Below, piece by piece: positions 10,257 through 21,544 of a stretch of 64,000 nt of DNA; the stretch's first letter is position 1, and each line of letters begins with the position of its first letter. The position numbers and the translations under genes were made by a program. Where the stretch lies: positions 1,018,001-1,082,000 of the forward strand of contig NW_024735442.1 of the NCBI RefSeq assembly GCF_018991925.1. The letters are read 5' to 3'. Origin of the DNA: Homarus americanus. Taxonomy: Eukaryota > Arthropoda > Malacostraca > Decapoda > Nephropidae. A model generated the notes under the pieces. It was not told the DNA's origin and made no database searches. It saw only the letters and a program-made list of their open reading frames with translations.

Positions 10257-10298
10257 ACCGAGCACTCCAAGATCTCTCTCTCTCTCTCTCTCTCTCTT
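10218..10298. repeat. (GA)n and (CT)n arms in inverted orientation
   Basis: About 18 GA units are separated by roughly 20 bp of unique DNA from about 12 TC units, giving a perfect inverted repeat of up to about 24 bp. Confidence 0.9.
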
Positions 10299-10920
10299 CC
10301 TCCCAGGCTTCACCACCTGGCCCAGATTGCTCGGTACACTCCGCCAGGTCATCTCTCCCTCTCACCACCTGCCTCCCACCACCATCGTCGTTTACAAGAC
10401 TTCAACAAATACCTCCTAAAACAATCTTCTCTTCCTTAACGACAATCACCACCATCAAGATAACTTTCTTCCCTGTACGGCGGTTCTATCACCATATGGA
10501 CCACCTGCAATAGATGGTTACAAGCGATCATCCCAGCTGTCTGACTTTCCTACACCCCACCCCAACGCAACCCGGGAGAGTATTGAATCAAGTTATCCGG
10601 GTTGTGTTTTATCCCATCTGTCAATGTATCGTGTACGAGAAGTCATCAACGTCAATGAACAGCCAATCAAAACTAGGAAACTCTACCCCTCCCCCCCTCC
10701 CTCCCAACCAGCAGGTAAACCTTTTCACCAGTCATGTTTCAGTTTATTTTTTTACCAATTCCTACCATGCCACACTGTTGTCCACCCATCGTGTTATTCT
10801 TCACAGACAAATCTTTTTTTTTTCCTCCACACGTATGAGAATTTTACTTTATTGTGCCAAACCTGACCCAAAATCGATCCCATTCTGAGGTTATCGAATT
10901 ATTCCTTGAAGTATAACTGT
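10299..10920. other. Unique sequence
   Basis: Non-repetitive, slightly C-rich. The open frame at 10514-10888 shows no domain. No supported gene. Confidence 0.4.

Positions 10921-10923
<3 letters not shown>

Positions 10924-10955
<32 letters not shown>
10924..10955. repeat. (CT)n microsatellite
   Basis: About 16 CT units. Confidence 0.95.
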
Positions 10956-10956
<1 letters not shown>

Positions 10957-11224
10957 AAACCTAAATGGAGTTTTTCAGTCGATATCGTAATAGAAACGTT
11001 ACTATACACACCTGTACCGTATGACACACCTGCCCTGAAGACCTGACACATACACATTACAACCCTGGAAGCCTTCTCACTCTCCACTGTTATAACACCT
11101 GAAAAATATCAAGCATAATTCGCCTCTTTTTATGCTAATTTTGTGAAAACCTAATCCGTTCATTTGCATATGAATGTGAACAAGACTAGAAAGAATACAT
11201 ATTACTGTGACTCACAGTTTTGGT

Positions 11225-11365
11225 GACGGAACGGACGGAAGAGAATAATGACGGTCAAAAGAGCGGAAAAACGGACGGAAGAGCGGAAAAACGGACGGAA
11301 AAGCGGAATGACGGTCGGAAGAGTGAAAAGACGGACGGAAGAGTGGAAGAACGGACGGAAGAGCA
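11225..11365. repeat. 20 bp ACGGACGGAAGAGCGGAAAA minisatellite
   Basis: About seven units with variants GACGGTC and GAGTGGAAGA. Confidence 0.93.
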
Positions 11366-11487
11366 CAGTATATATATTACATATACTCTACATATCACAA
11401 AATTATACAGTGGTTAGTATACTGTCTCCTTAACATTCATCAGCAACTATATACTAGGACACATTATTAACAGTACTCCTGACATAC

Positions 11488-11582
11488 CTACATACATACA
11501 TACATACATACATACCATACATACATACATACATACATACCATACATACATACATACATACATACATACATACATACATACC
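11488..11582. repeat. (CATA)n microsatellite
   Basis: Three CATA blocks separated by CCATA slips. Confidence 0.97.
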
Positions 11583-12025
11583 ATCCTACTTTACATTTTC
11601 CCCGCAATGAAAACACTTATAAAAAATTTGGCCTTATTAAAACCACTTCTGAAGACCTGGACGAAAAGGCTTCTCACATTAGCATTCAGAGTTACCTCAC
11701 AGGGGTAGGAAACACAAGAGAAGCCGGTCTAATTCCCCTTCTCTTTAATTCTGAATTTTAATCCTGTTTTGTTTTCTTTTCCCCCCTCCCCCTTTTGTTA
11801 TCACCCCCTGCCTTTCTCTCTACACTATATTCCTATTCCCCTTCCTCCTACTCACCCACCTACCCTCCCCCCTCCCCCAACCACCCCTCCCCCCATACGA
11901 TTTTTTTTTCCTCTCAAGGTTTCTAAATATTTCTTCCCACTCTCCCAAGTCTTTGTTTTCTTCATATTTTTCTTCATCTCTTTTCTTATCCTACGTCTTA
12001 AATATAATTTGTTCTCTCTTACTCT
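11583..12025. other. Unique, T/C-rich sequence
   Basis: Pyrimidine-biased in 11760-12020. No exon supported. Confidence 0.4.

Positions 12026-12026
<1 letters not shown>

Positions 12027-12070
<44 letters not shown>
12027..12070. repeat. (GT)n microsatellite
   Basis: About 21 GT units. Confidence 0.97.
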
Positions 12071-12071
<1 letters not shown>

Positions 12072-12087
12072 CTTCTTCACCGCTCTG

Positions 12088-12312
12088 GCACCACCACCAT
12101 GTCTGCCCGGCCACCACACCATGTCTGCCTGGTCACCACACCATGTCTGCCTGGCCACCACACCATGTCTGCCTGGTCACCACCATGTCTGCCTGGCCAC
12201 CCACCATGTCTGCCTGGCCACCACACCATGTCTGCCTGGTCACACACCATGTCTGCCTGGCCACCACACCATGTCTGCCTGGCCACCACACCATGTCTGC
12301 CTGATCACCACA
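12088..12312. repeat. 22 bp CCACCACACCATGTCTGCCTGG minisatellite (first 20: CCACCACACCATGTCTGCCT)
   Basis: About ten units; the linker alternates CTGGCCACC and CTGGTCACC, and two units are shortened. Open in several frames because of the array. Confidence 0.95.
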
Positions 12313-12373
12313 CCATTATTTTAGTTATTCTAATCAGCGGTTTGATGACAGTATTTGTTCTTTCTAGTCTAAA

Positions 12374-12418
12374 TTTCCTTCCTTCCTTCCTTCTTCCTTC
12401 CTTCCTTCCTTCCTTCCC
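12374..12418. repeat. (CTTC)n microsatellite
   Basis: About ten CTTC units with one slip. Confidence 0.93.
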
Positions 12419-12477
12419 TCAGTCTCCCAACACACCTGACATATCCGTACATGTGTAAATACAGGGCTCAAGGCCTT

Positions 12478-12479
<2 letters not shown>

Positions 12480-12550
<71 letters not shown>
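12480..12550. repeat. (AC)n microsatellite
   Basis: About 35 AC units. Confidence 0.99.
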
Positions 12551-12551
<1 letters not shown>

Positions 12552-12609
12552 GGGTAGACTTTAAATCTATCAATAACATAAAACATAATATTAGAAATAA
12601 TTTTACCTG

Positions 12610-12880
12610 GGGTGTGTTGCGGTCATTGTGTTCCAGAGTGTGTTGCGGTCATTGTGTGTTCCAGAGGTGTGTTTGCGGTCACTGTGTTTCCAGAGGTGTG
12701 TTGCGGTCATTGTGTGTTCCAGAGGTGTGTGTTGCGGTCATTGTGTGTTCAGAGGTGTGTGTTGCGGTCATTACGTTCCAGAGATGTGTGTTGCGGTCTA
12801 GTGTGTTACAAAAGTGTGTTGCGATCATTGTATGTTACAGAGGTGTGTGTTGCGGTCATAGTGTGTTGCGGTCAGTGTTA
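12610..12880. repeat. 28-30 bp GTGTGTTGCGGTCATTGTGTGTTCCAGAG-type minisatellite
   Basis: About nine units built from GTGTGTTGCGGTCATTGTG and TTCCAGAG, with mutations increasing toward the right end (GTTACAAAAG, GTTACAGAG). Confidence 0.93.
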
Positions 12881-13043
12881 CATGAAAACACAAAACAGGC
12901 TAATGGCTATTTGTGATGAATGGCCACAGAACAATTGAATACCGACAAAGGATTTACGATTTTTTTTATTTAAATTTGAAAGGTTTACATATTAGTGTTG
13001 CCTAAATAAATGTCTATTAAATATTTAGAGGGTTTACAGGTAG

Positions 13044-13045
<2 letters not shown>

Positions 13046-13118
<73 letters not shown>
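13046..13118. repeat. (GT)n microsatellite
   Basis: About 36 GT units. Confidence 0.99.
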
Positions 13119-13119
<1 letters not shown>

Positions 13120-13390
13120 AAGAAGATTATACACACCAAGTTTTCCCTTAATATGACCCTTAAACACTGATACTATACAGATTATGTTGTAGAGAACAGC
13201 ATCACGCCTGAGAACGATAGCTGGCGTAAAAGTTTCTCTCTCAAGACTGTAGAATTGTAGCTGTCAATTCTCTACCATGAGACGGAAAAATTGAACCCAG
13301 ACAGTCTTGATGTCAAGTGAGGGACACGAGTGGGAGACTCTAATTACTTTACTGGAAGGACCACGTCTGCTGCCTTCACTACCCTGGGTA

Positions 13391-13392
<2 letters not shown>

Positions 13393-13489
<97 letters not shown>

Positions 13490-13527
13490 CTCTGGTCTCT
13501 GTGTGTGTGTGTGTGTGTGTGTGTGTC
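13393..13527. repeat. Interrupted (GT)n microsatellite
   Basis: Three GT blocks separated by GCTGTGTGTTT and CTCTGGTCTCT. Confidence 0.97.
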
Positions 13528-13885
13528 CTGCTCCTTCCCCCACCTGTCTATGTCACATGACCCTCTGCCTCCTACCTGTGTTCTACGAAGATGGTCACCT
13601 GCTTGTCTGTTCGCTACCTGGTATTCTCACCTGCCTGCCTGTTCCCCCGGCTATTTGTGTAAGGGTGTGTCTGTCACCGTGGTTTTCTCTTCTCTCTTCT
13701 CCTCTTTCCTTCATTCGTACCAAATCTGTTTTATCCATCTCACGTTAGTTTTGAGTCTTACCTATTCACTTGTGTTTGTTTGTGCATTTCCTCATCCTTC
13801 ATTCGCTTAGATGGTTTAATTTACTATCATCTTCCTCCCCCTCCTCCTCTTCCTACTCCCGATTAACCTCTCTCTCCTCTCCTTC
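13528..13885. other. Unique sequence
   Basis: Pyrimidine-biased. A plus-strand frame continues out of the GT array but has no recognisable domain. Confidence 0.4.
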
Positions 13886-13921
13886 CCCCCCCCCCCCCCC
13901 CCTCTCTCTCTCTCTCTCTCC
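13886..13921. repeat. Poly-C then (CT)n
   Basis: About 16 C followed by CT units. Confidence 0.93.
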
Positions 13922-14014
13922 GTGTCTATTAAAATTATCCTATTAATTCCTTGAGTCTCTTTACCTAAACTACAATGTATCCAACTCATTATACCTATGA
14001 GTGTACTAACTACT

Positions 14015-14017
<3 letters not shown>

Positions 14018-14098
<81 letters not shown>
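14018..14098. repeat. (AC)n microsatellite
   Basis: About 40 AC units. Confidence 0.99.
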
Positions 14099-14100
<2 letters not shown>

Positions 14101-14199
14101 CAGACACATATGTATTAGTAAACAACTCACGAATTTCTATCAATAACAGCAAAACATTTTCTCTTCTCTCAAGGCCACAAAGTGTTCATTACGAGTTAC

Positions 14200-14305
14200 A
14201 CCCCTCCCCTCCCTCCCTTTCCCCCTCCCTCCTCCACCTCTCTCCCCCCTCCCTCCCTCCACCTCTCCCCCTCCCTCCTTTCTCCCCCTCCCTTTTCTCC
14301 TTCCA
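14200..14305. repeat. Polypyrimidine CCCTCCCTCC/CACCTCTC tract
   Basis: CTCCCTCCTCCACCTCTCCCC units. Confidence 0.8.
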
Positions 14306-14389
14306 TGACCCTGTTAGAAATTCTTACCATGGACCTTGTTTATTGGTGTCCAAACTTACCCTGTTTACCACAAGGCCTGTGTCCGGGGG

Positions 14390-14725
14390 TGAGGGGGTGA
14401 TGGGGGTGATGAGGTTGGGGTTGATAGGGTGGGAGTAAGGGGTAGGAGGAAGGGAGGATGGAATGGGGGTTGAGAATGAGAAATGAGATGAGGAGTAAGG
14501 GTAGGATGAGGGGAGGGCGAGGAAGAGGATTGAGGATAAAGGGGAGGGGGAGGAGGGAAAGAGGGAGGTAAGGAGGGGGTGGGTGGAGGGTGAGAGGCGG
14601 GTAGAGAATAAGGGGAGGGAGGAAGAAGGAAGAGGAGGGACAGGAAGGGAAGGAGGAGAGTTAAGAGGTAAGGGAAGGAAGGAGGGCTGGTGATTGTGGA
14701 GGAGGGAGGAGGGGGGCCATCTTGA
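14390..14725. repeat. Purine-rich GGGGTGATGAGG/GGAGGGAGG tract
   Basis: About 330 bp of strongly purine-biased DNA with many G3 runs. The opposite-strand Pro/Ser-rich frame is compositional. Confidence 0.8.
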
Positions 14726-15224
14726 CCAAAAAAAAAAAAAACTCCAGATATAACGAAGTCATTTAAGTCTTCAGAGAGAGAGAGAGAGGACGTTTGTTGG
14801 GTATAATAATCCACTAAAGAAAACGTATTGTGGCTGTGTTCGCAGAGCTGTCTTTTCCATCAGTATTTCCTGGAACACTTTTTCACACCGCGAGAGAAAG
14901 ATAAACAACACCAATTCAGTAGGTCAAGATGAGGTACTACTGAAAATTGGGAAGGTTATTACAAGTTGCTATCACCCCACCCCACCCCACCCACCCACCA
15001 CACCCCACCCCTCCGCACCCAACCCATCCCACCAATCCCACCCAGGATAGAAATGTCTCTTTGGGGGTCTAGGCTCTAATAAAGAGGTCACAGTGAGCCA
15101 AGCTGTCGCGGGTTGGGTCGAGTTTTACTGGGCACCCTCAGAGACCCGTAACGAGACTGTACGTCATGTTACCCACCCTCCCCACCCCGAAAAAATACGT
15201 GGAGAAGTTACAAAGAGTGAAGGG
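14726..15224. other. Unique sequence with a (CCCCA)n patch
   Basis: (GA)8 lies at 14773-14788 and CCCCACCCCACCC words at 14974-15050. The remainder is unremarkable. Confidence 0.5.
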
Positions 15225-15425
15225 AGGTGGGAAGAGGAGGAGGAGGAGGTGGAAGAGGAGGAAGAGGAGGTGGAAGGGGAGGAGGAGGTGGAAGGGAGGT
15301 GGTGGAGGAGGTAGAGGAGGAGGAGGAGGTGGTGAAAGGGAAGAAGAGGTGGTAGTGGAAAGGAGGAGGTAGTGGAGGAGGGGGAGGATTAGGAGGTGGT
15401 GGTAGTGGAAGAGGAGGAGGTGGAG
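15225..15425. repeat. GGAGGAGGTGGAAGAGGA minisatellite
   Basis: About 200 bp of 12-21 bp purine units. Confidence 0.88.
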
Positions 15426-15576
15426 AAGCCAAGACACGGACTGTGTATAGTGGGGGGAGGTACAGTACAGGACAGTAGGTGGACGGGGCTTGAGTGTTCG
15501 GACGCTAATGAACATAATAAAAATATGGACGACTCATCCCCCTCCAGTGAAGTCCTCTACAGGCAACACATTTCTG

Positions 15577-16020
15577 ACGGAGGCGATAATGACCACCCGA
15601 GACACGCCTCGACCTCCTGCCTACCCGAAGGAGGCGATAGTGACCACCTGAGACACGCCTCCACCCTCTTCCTGACGGAGGCGATAACGACCACCTGAGA
15701 CACGCCTCGACCTCCTGTCTACCCGAAGGAGGCGATAGTGACCACCTGAGACACGCCTCCACCCTCTTCCTGACGGAGGCGATAATGACCACCCGAGACA
15801 CGCCTCGACCTCCTGTCTACCCGGAGGAGGCGATAATGACCACCCGAGACACGCCTCGACCTCCTGTCTATCCCGTAGGAGGCGATAATGACCACCTGAG
15901 ACACGCCTCGACCTCCTCTCTACCCGAAGGAGGCGATAATGACCACCTGAGACACGCCTCGACCTCCTGTCTACCCGAAGAAGGCAATAATGACCACCTG
16001 GGACACGCCTCCACCTGGAG
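15577..16020. repeat. 51 bp minisatellite with internal GAGGCG/CGCCTC dyad
   Basis: About nine units. Each reads GAGGCGATAATGACCACC, then TGAGACACGCCTCGACCTCC, then TGTCTACCCGAAG (or CTTCCTGACG). GAGGCG at the start and CGCCTC about 24 bp on form an inverted repeat in nearly every unit. The middle units are the best conserved. Confidence 0.95.
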
Positions 16021-17094
16021 ACTCACCCTGGTGGTCAGTGGTCGGCCGCGGGAGGTTCAGTGTGGGAGTAAAACTGGACAAAATAGGGAGTACCGGTGTT
16101 TGTCCAGGTAAGTTGTTTATTTATCACTGAGACTATTTTCTGCGGCCAGGTGTACTATGTTGATACACACACAAAAAAAACCCCACCTAGATACTCAAAC
16201 ACAAACAATTTTAGAGACAGTGGCAAGTGAAAGATTAAAAAGAACTGGAACATTGTGTCAAGGATTTACTAAAACTTACAGAAGATCAAGAAGTAGGTCA
16301 CAGTACTCGACAGAGGGCGTTACTCTCTGCAACTTCATTACTGTATAATCAAAAAGTCGAGGAAAATACGAACTGAATGACAAAAATAGCACTACATACC
16401 TCTTCCACATTCACGACGGGGGATAAAAATAAAGGTCCACAGACAGACAGACAGACAGACAGACACACACAGTATATAATCTTGGCGAGTTTTCATTAGC
16501 AGATTATCAGAAACAGGTAGTGGGCGGGAGAGGTTTAAGGGTGTTCTTCTCTGCACCAAACCAGATTATGTGTCGCAGGCGAGGCAGTTCACACAAATCC
16601 TCGCCACAACCAAGTGACTCGAGTTGAGAGTAACTTTGGCGTCCTTCATATCAGCACTTGGGCAAACAGGGACGTGCTGCTGTGGAGTTATTTTGGCTGA
16701 AGCACCACTGAAGCACCACAACATCTCTCTCCTCATCGTGTATTCCTCGCACCTCACCACAGTGGAGCTCCTGCCCTCCACACGTCTTTCTTTCCTCATA
16801 AAACCTCCAGTTCTCCTGTGCTGAGAGACAACCACTCCTAACACTACTAAATTAATACAATTTCCTCTTCCCTGCAGGACATGAGAGAAATTACTCCAGT
16901 ACACTGTATACCCTCACCTCCCTCACTCTGTCCTACTGTCAAACAATAAACTCTTACCAGAACATAACTCATGAAACAGATTTCTAAGTTATTGGCAAAA
17001 TATAGGACAGATAAAGTCTTCTGGGGAGGGTAAAGGAAGTGGATGGGAACCGGGAGAAGAAAAGGTGAAGGGAGGGAGAGAGAGAGAGATGGGG
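16021..17094. other. Unique sequence with a short (ACAG)n
   Basis: (ACAG)n at 16440-16463. Open frames at 16566-16904 (minus) and 16624-16824 (plus) overlap and have no recognisable domain; I do not call them genes. Confidence 0.4.
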
Positions 17095-17165
17095 GGGTGA
17101 ATCCAGGTCCGTGTTCCCGCCTCCGAGACAAGGGAGTTTGTTTGGTGGTTCTTAAAGATGACGAA
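17095..17165 (-). mobile_element. Possible diverged tRNA-like SINE head
   Basis: On the minus strand, TTGTCTCGGAGGCGGGAACA followed by CGGACCTGGATTCACCC resembles the head of the 4790-4960 SINE (TGTCTCGCAAGCGAG, CGGACCCGGGTTCGATCCCC). The B box is degraded to GGATTCACC. It may be an old relative or chance. Confidence 0.3.
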
Positions 17166-17240
17166 GCGTGCAGCTCTGTGTACCTGTCCCCTACCCCCTC
17201 CCCCATGCTTTACCGAGACCAATCCCTGCCACTAATTCAT

Positions 17241-18138
17241 CCCCTGACACATGCCTTCACCTGACACATACCTTCACCTGACACATACCTTCACCTGACA
17301 CATACCTTCACCTGACACATGCCTTCACCTAACACATGCCTTCACCTGACACATGCCTTCACCTGACACACATACCTCACCTGACACATACTCACTCTGA
17401 CATACATACCTTCACCTGACATAAACCTTCACCTGACATAACCTTCACCTGACACATGCCTTCACCTGATACATACCTCTACCTGATACATACTCACCTG
17501 ACATATACCTCACCTGACATAAACCTTCACCTGACACATACCTTCACCTGACACATACCTTCACCTGACACATACCTTCACCTGACACATACCTTCACCT
17601 GACACAAACCTTCACCTGACACATGCCTTCACCTGACACAAACCTTCACCTGACACATGCCTTCACCTGACACATACCTTCACCTGACACATACCTTCAC
17701 CTGACACAAACCTTCACCTGACACATGCCTTCACCTGACACAAACCTTCACCTGACACATGCCTTCACCTGACACATGCCTTCACCTGACACATACCTTC
17801 ACCTGACACATACCTTCACCTGACACATACCTTCACCTGACACAAACCTTTCACCTGACACATGCCTTTCACCTGACACAAACCTTCACTCTGACACATG
17901 CCTTCACCTGACACATGCCTTCACCTGACACATACCTTCACTTGACACATACCTTCACCTGACATAAACCTTCACCTGACATACATGCCTTCACCGACAC
18001 AAACCTTCACCTGACACATGCTCACCTGACATACATGCCTTCACCTGACACATACTCACCTGACACATACCTTCACCTGACACATGCCTTCACCTGACAC
18101 AGACCTACACCTGACACATGCCTTCACCTGATACATAG
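17241..18138. repeat. 17 bp CACCTGACACATACCTT minisatellite, about 50 units
   Basis: Nearly 900 bp of the 17 bp unit, with three common variants at the variable triplet (ACATACC, ACATGCC, ACAAACC) and occasional 1-2 bp slips. Variant order recurs locally. Each unit contains the E-box hexamer CACCTG. Confidence 0.97.
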
Positions 18139-18197
18139 TCATTCTTAGAATATAGTTTCTGTTCCAACAATTCGAAAGAGGAACTGTCAGTTTTGTC

Positions 18198-18200
<3 letters not shown>

Positions 18201-18241
<41 letters not shown>

Positions 18242-18350
18242 ATATACTGTATATAACTCATTCAATAAACTAAACTACAGTTACTCCAATATTTTATATC
18301 ATCAACAAAACGCTTACAGTAAAGCGAGTTTCTATGTTCAACAATAACTA

Positions 18351-18388
<38 letters not shown>
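18201..18388. repeat. Two (AC)n microsatellites
   Basis: (AC)n at 18201-18238 and 18350-18387, separated by AT-rich unique DNA. Confidence 0.97.
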
Positions 18389-18390
<2 letters not shown>

Positions 18391-18695
18391 CAGCAGCAGC
18401 ACCACCCCGGCCGGACCTATACGAGGAACTGTCACGTCCAGGACCACCGCCCGCCTCGCTACCTGCTCCCCGCAGAATTATGCCAATTCCAGGAAGTTTT
18501 GCCCATTAAATTATGAAAAGCACTAAAGTAAACGAGGTCCAAAACCAGAGTCTTGGCTGCACGCGCTGTTGCCGCTGAGAAATGAGCTCTACCTTTTCTA
18601 GGAGGGAGGGGGGGTAATAATCGAGAATAAGTTATCATACAGCTGCCACGCTCTTGTGGTGTGAGGCTGACAGTGATGAATGGCTCATGAAGCCC
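18389..18695. other. Unique sequence
   Basis: Partly GC-rich (18395-18470). No supported exon. Confidence 0.4.
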
Positions 18696-18759
18696 ACACA
18701 CACACACACACACACACAAATACCACACACACATACACACACACACACACCACTCTACA

Positions 18760-18797
<38 letters not shown>

Positions 18798-18804
18798 CTC
18801 TACA

Positions 18805-18900
<96 letters not shown>
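18696..18900. repeat. Compound (AC)n microsatellite
   Basis: About 205 bp of AC repeats with ATAC, CACTCTACACC and ATAAAC interruptions; the CTCTACACC interruption occurs twice. Confidence 0.98.
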
Positions 18901-18902
<2 letters not shown>

Positions 18903-18984
18903 TACAGAACAAGGGAGAACACAAAATAAACGAAAGGCCTATGTGAGGAGTAAAATCAATGCCATATTTTTAACACAATTCTGA

Positions 18985-19165
18985 AGTCGTCGTACTCAAA
19001 AAGTTAAATTTTCGTACTGAAGGGGGTTACGTCGTTGTGCAGTACTCAAGGCTTTAAGTTGTCGTACTTAGGGGAGCACATCATTGTACTCAGGGGGTTA
19101 AGTTGTAAAACTCAACAAGTTAACTCAAATGTACTCAAGGATTGTGTAGTACTCAACGGGTCAGG
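18985..19165. repeat. GTACTCAAGGGGTTAAGT-type degenerate repeat, cluster 1
   Basis: About eight degenerate copies of GTACTCAAGGGGTTAAGTCG (for example GTACTCAGGGGGTTAAGT near 19096). The same motif forms clusters at 32146-32615 and 63325-63545. Here all copies point the same way. Confidence 0.8.
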
Positions 19166-19528
19166 ACAAGACTGAACTCGGTGTCAACTTGATGGTGGTC
19201 GAGAAGACTTTACTACTGACGATGGTGGAGTGGCACTGCTTCACCGGGTTACGTCGGGAATGCCATCACCGCAGCTAGTAAGGTCACTGCCTGACCTTTA
19301 TATGCACACAGACATGCACACTGCCTGCCTGTCTGCCTCTTCCACATTCATCACTGTCATCACCCATCCTCACCTCTCTCTCTTTCACTATAGACACTCT
19401 CACCTGCCTCACCGTCCTTAACACTATACAATTCCACCCCCACCCCCACACACCCACAAAACACCCCCCCCACACCCACACAAAGTACATAAAGTCTACG
19501 GACAAATATACAACATTTTCATACATCA
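19166..19528. other. Unique sequence with a CACCCCCACAC patch
   Basis: No gene supported; C-rich CCACCCCCACC words lie at 19433-19485. Confidence 0.4.
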
Positions 19529-19806
19529 AACGACCGACCGACTACCCGCCGACACGAAAACGACCGACTACCCGCCGACACGAAAACGACCGACTACCCG
19601 CCGACACGAAAACGACCGACTACCCGCCGACACGAAAACGACCTACCGCCTGGCAAAACGACCGACTGCCCGCCGACACACAGAAAACGACCGACTACCC
19701 GCCGACACGAAAACGACCGACTACCCGCCGACACGAAAACGACCGACTACCCGCCGACACGAAAACGACCGACTACCCGCCGACACGAAAACGACCTACC
19801 GCCCAC
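19529..19806. repeat. 26 bp ACGACCGACTACCCGCCGAC-ACGAAA minisatellite
   Basis: About ten units, most identical, with two shortened or substituted units near 19640-19685 and at the right end. Rich in CpG (CCGACTACCCGCCGACACG). Confidence 0.97.
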
Positions 19807-20134
19807 CGCCAAAAGATCTTGCACTGTGCCTCGCCCTCTGTGTTACACTTGGCGTCTCATACATACTGAAGGAGGTGGGTCAAGGGGTGAGGGGCGTGTC
19901 ACTGGAGCTAACAGGAGCCTGAAACAGCAAAACAAACTGGGTGAATATAGTTGATGATTCGTAAAGGTCTTCCGCCCCCCCCCCTCCACCTCCCCTCCGT
20001 GTTCTCCTCCTCCTCCTCCTCCTCTTTTCCTTCTTCCTCCTACTCTTCCACTCTCCCTTCCTTCCTCCTCCTTCCCTCACAGCTCTCCCGATTAAACCGA
20101 TATGCAAAGAACACTGGCAGTTTATGGTAATCGC
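19807..20134. other. Unique sequence with polypyrimidine stretch
   Basis: CTCCTCCTCCTCC-rich DNA at 19976-20085; the Arg/Gly-rich minus frame over it is compositional. Confidence 0.5.
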
Positions 20135-20350
20135 TTAGGGGATAATCCACGGACTTGTAATATAATCCAAAATAATCCATAATTGAAAAAAATATCCCAG
20201 AATAATCCACCAACTTCAAAATAACTCAGGTTAATCCCTAAACTTATGATATAATCGAAAATAATCCACTATCTTGTAAACTAACCAAGAGTAATCCACA
20301 AACTTGTAATCCAAAATAATCCACCAACTCGAAAAAATAATCCAGAATAT
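20135..20350. repeat. Degenerate AATAATCCACNAACTTGTAAT repeat
   Basis: AATAATCCA followed by ACTTGTAAT-like words recurs about eight times at 20-40 bp spacing. Confidence 0.7.
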
Positions 20351-20729
20351 ATCCCCCATCTGAGAGAGATGAAGAATCATTTACTTCACTGGGTCTATTT
20401 TCAGCTGGTGGGGTGACGTCACTAGTGTAAACAATCACGCCCCATTCACTAACTAGCCCCGATCAGCGTCCACCTGAATCACCCTCTTGCCTCGAACTAC
20501 CTTGAGTGAGCTACAGTACAGTACTATTTAGTGTCCATCCTACATCACCCTCACGTACAGTACACTCGGATTCAAAAGGTTCACTCCCTCCCAAACTTGA
20601 AGCAGCATCGACCCCAAATGAGATCAAAGACCAAACCCGCACCAGATGACAAGTCAGGGTTAAGTCATTTCGGAGATTAATTCACCTGACTTTAATTCAC
20701 CACAGAGAATGAACTTTTGACATCGATTG
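20351..20729. other. Unique sequence
   Basis: Nothing recognisable. Confidence 0.4.
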
Positions 20730-20886
20730 TACAGTAAGCTAAAACAACTATCCGTGCAAGTGGGGGTCGATATGTTCCGAAATTTTACGTGTGACTAGTG
20801 ACAGCCCTCATATACCAAAATTTATCGTCCATGGTCTCATATTGTTCCCCACAAAGTATGCACAGATAGTTGTTTTAGCTACTGTA
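20730..20886. mobile_element. MITE copy 1, TACAGT termini
   Basis: A 157 bp element whose ends are inverted repeats of about 28 bp: left TACAGTAAGCTAAAACAACT..., right ...AGTTGTTTTAGCTACTGTA. The interior (GACAGCCCTCATATACC, CATGGTCTCATATTGTTCCC) is almost identical to 33017-33171. It has no coding capacity. Termini starting TACAGT, with TA at each edge, fit a Tc1/mariner-type target, which is an inference. Both copies are preceded by GATTG. Confidence 0.9.
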
Positions 20887-21476
20887 CATACTGAAATATA
20901 TCTACGTGGAGGTGAAGAAATAAACAAAGGAAGTAATGATCGATGAGGTGGGTGTGGTCAAAGCTGGATCAGACAGGTGTTGATGGGGGTCGTTCACCTG
21001 GAGGATAACAAACACTATCCCTCCAGGTACCGTGATGTCAACAGAGCCACGTGGTCAGTGTAAACAAACAGATAACATCAATCACGTCCTCTTAAATCAA
21101 ATAAAAGATAAATAACAAACTACCAATTATCACCACGAAACAAAGAAGGAAGACAGACCATAACATAATAAACAAGTAACTAATATAATTATATAAAAAA
21201 ATTCTGGGCACTCGTTCACTTTAGCTCACGTATAATAATCATAATTAACTACATCATTATCATTATTATACTTGAGTCATTAAAACCTTTATTTTTATAT
21301 ATATGTTAAAATGAAAAACCTAAAAAAAAAATGAAAAATAAAAAATCTCTGGAGGTGATGTTAGCGACACACGGCAATAAGATGAATTTTCAACTTAGTG
21401 GGAACTTAAGTGTGTTAAACAAGGCGGCATTTTAAGACTGGGCAGATTTAATTCAGATTTCATGTATAGAAGGACA

Positions 21477-21478
<2 letters not shown>
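20887..21478. other. Unique, AT-rich sequence
   Basis: AT-rich with A runs (21310-21350). No gene. Confidence 0.45.

Positions 21479-21479
<1 letters not shown>

Positions 21480-21541
<62 letters not shown>
21480..21541. repeat. (AG)n microsatellite
   Basis: About 31 AG units. Confidence 0.98.

Positions 21542-21544
<3 letters not shown>

Noticed and set aside
17241..18138. CRISPR-like regular direct repeats
   Set aside because: The repeats are contiguous minisatellite units without unique spacers, in a eukaryotic context with no cas genes. The same applies to the other arrays.
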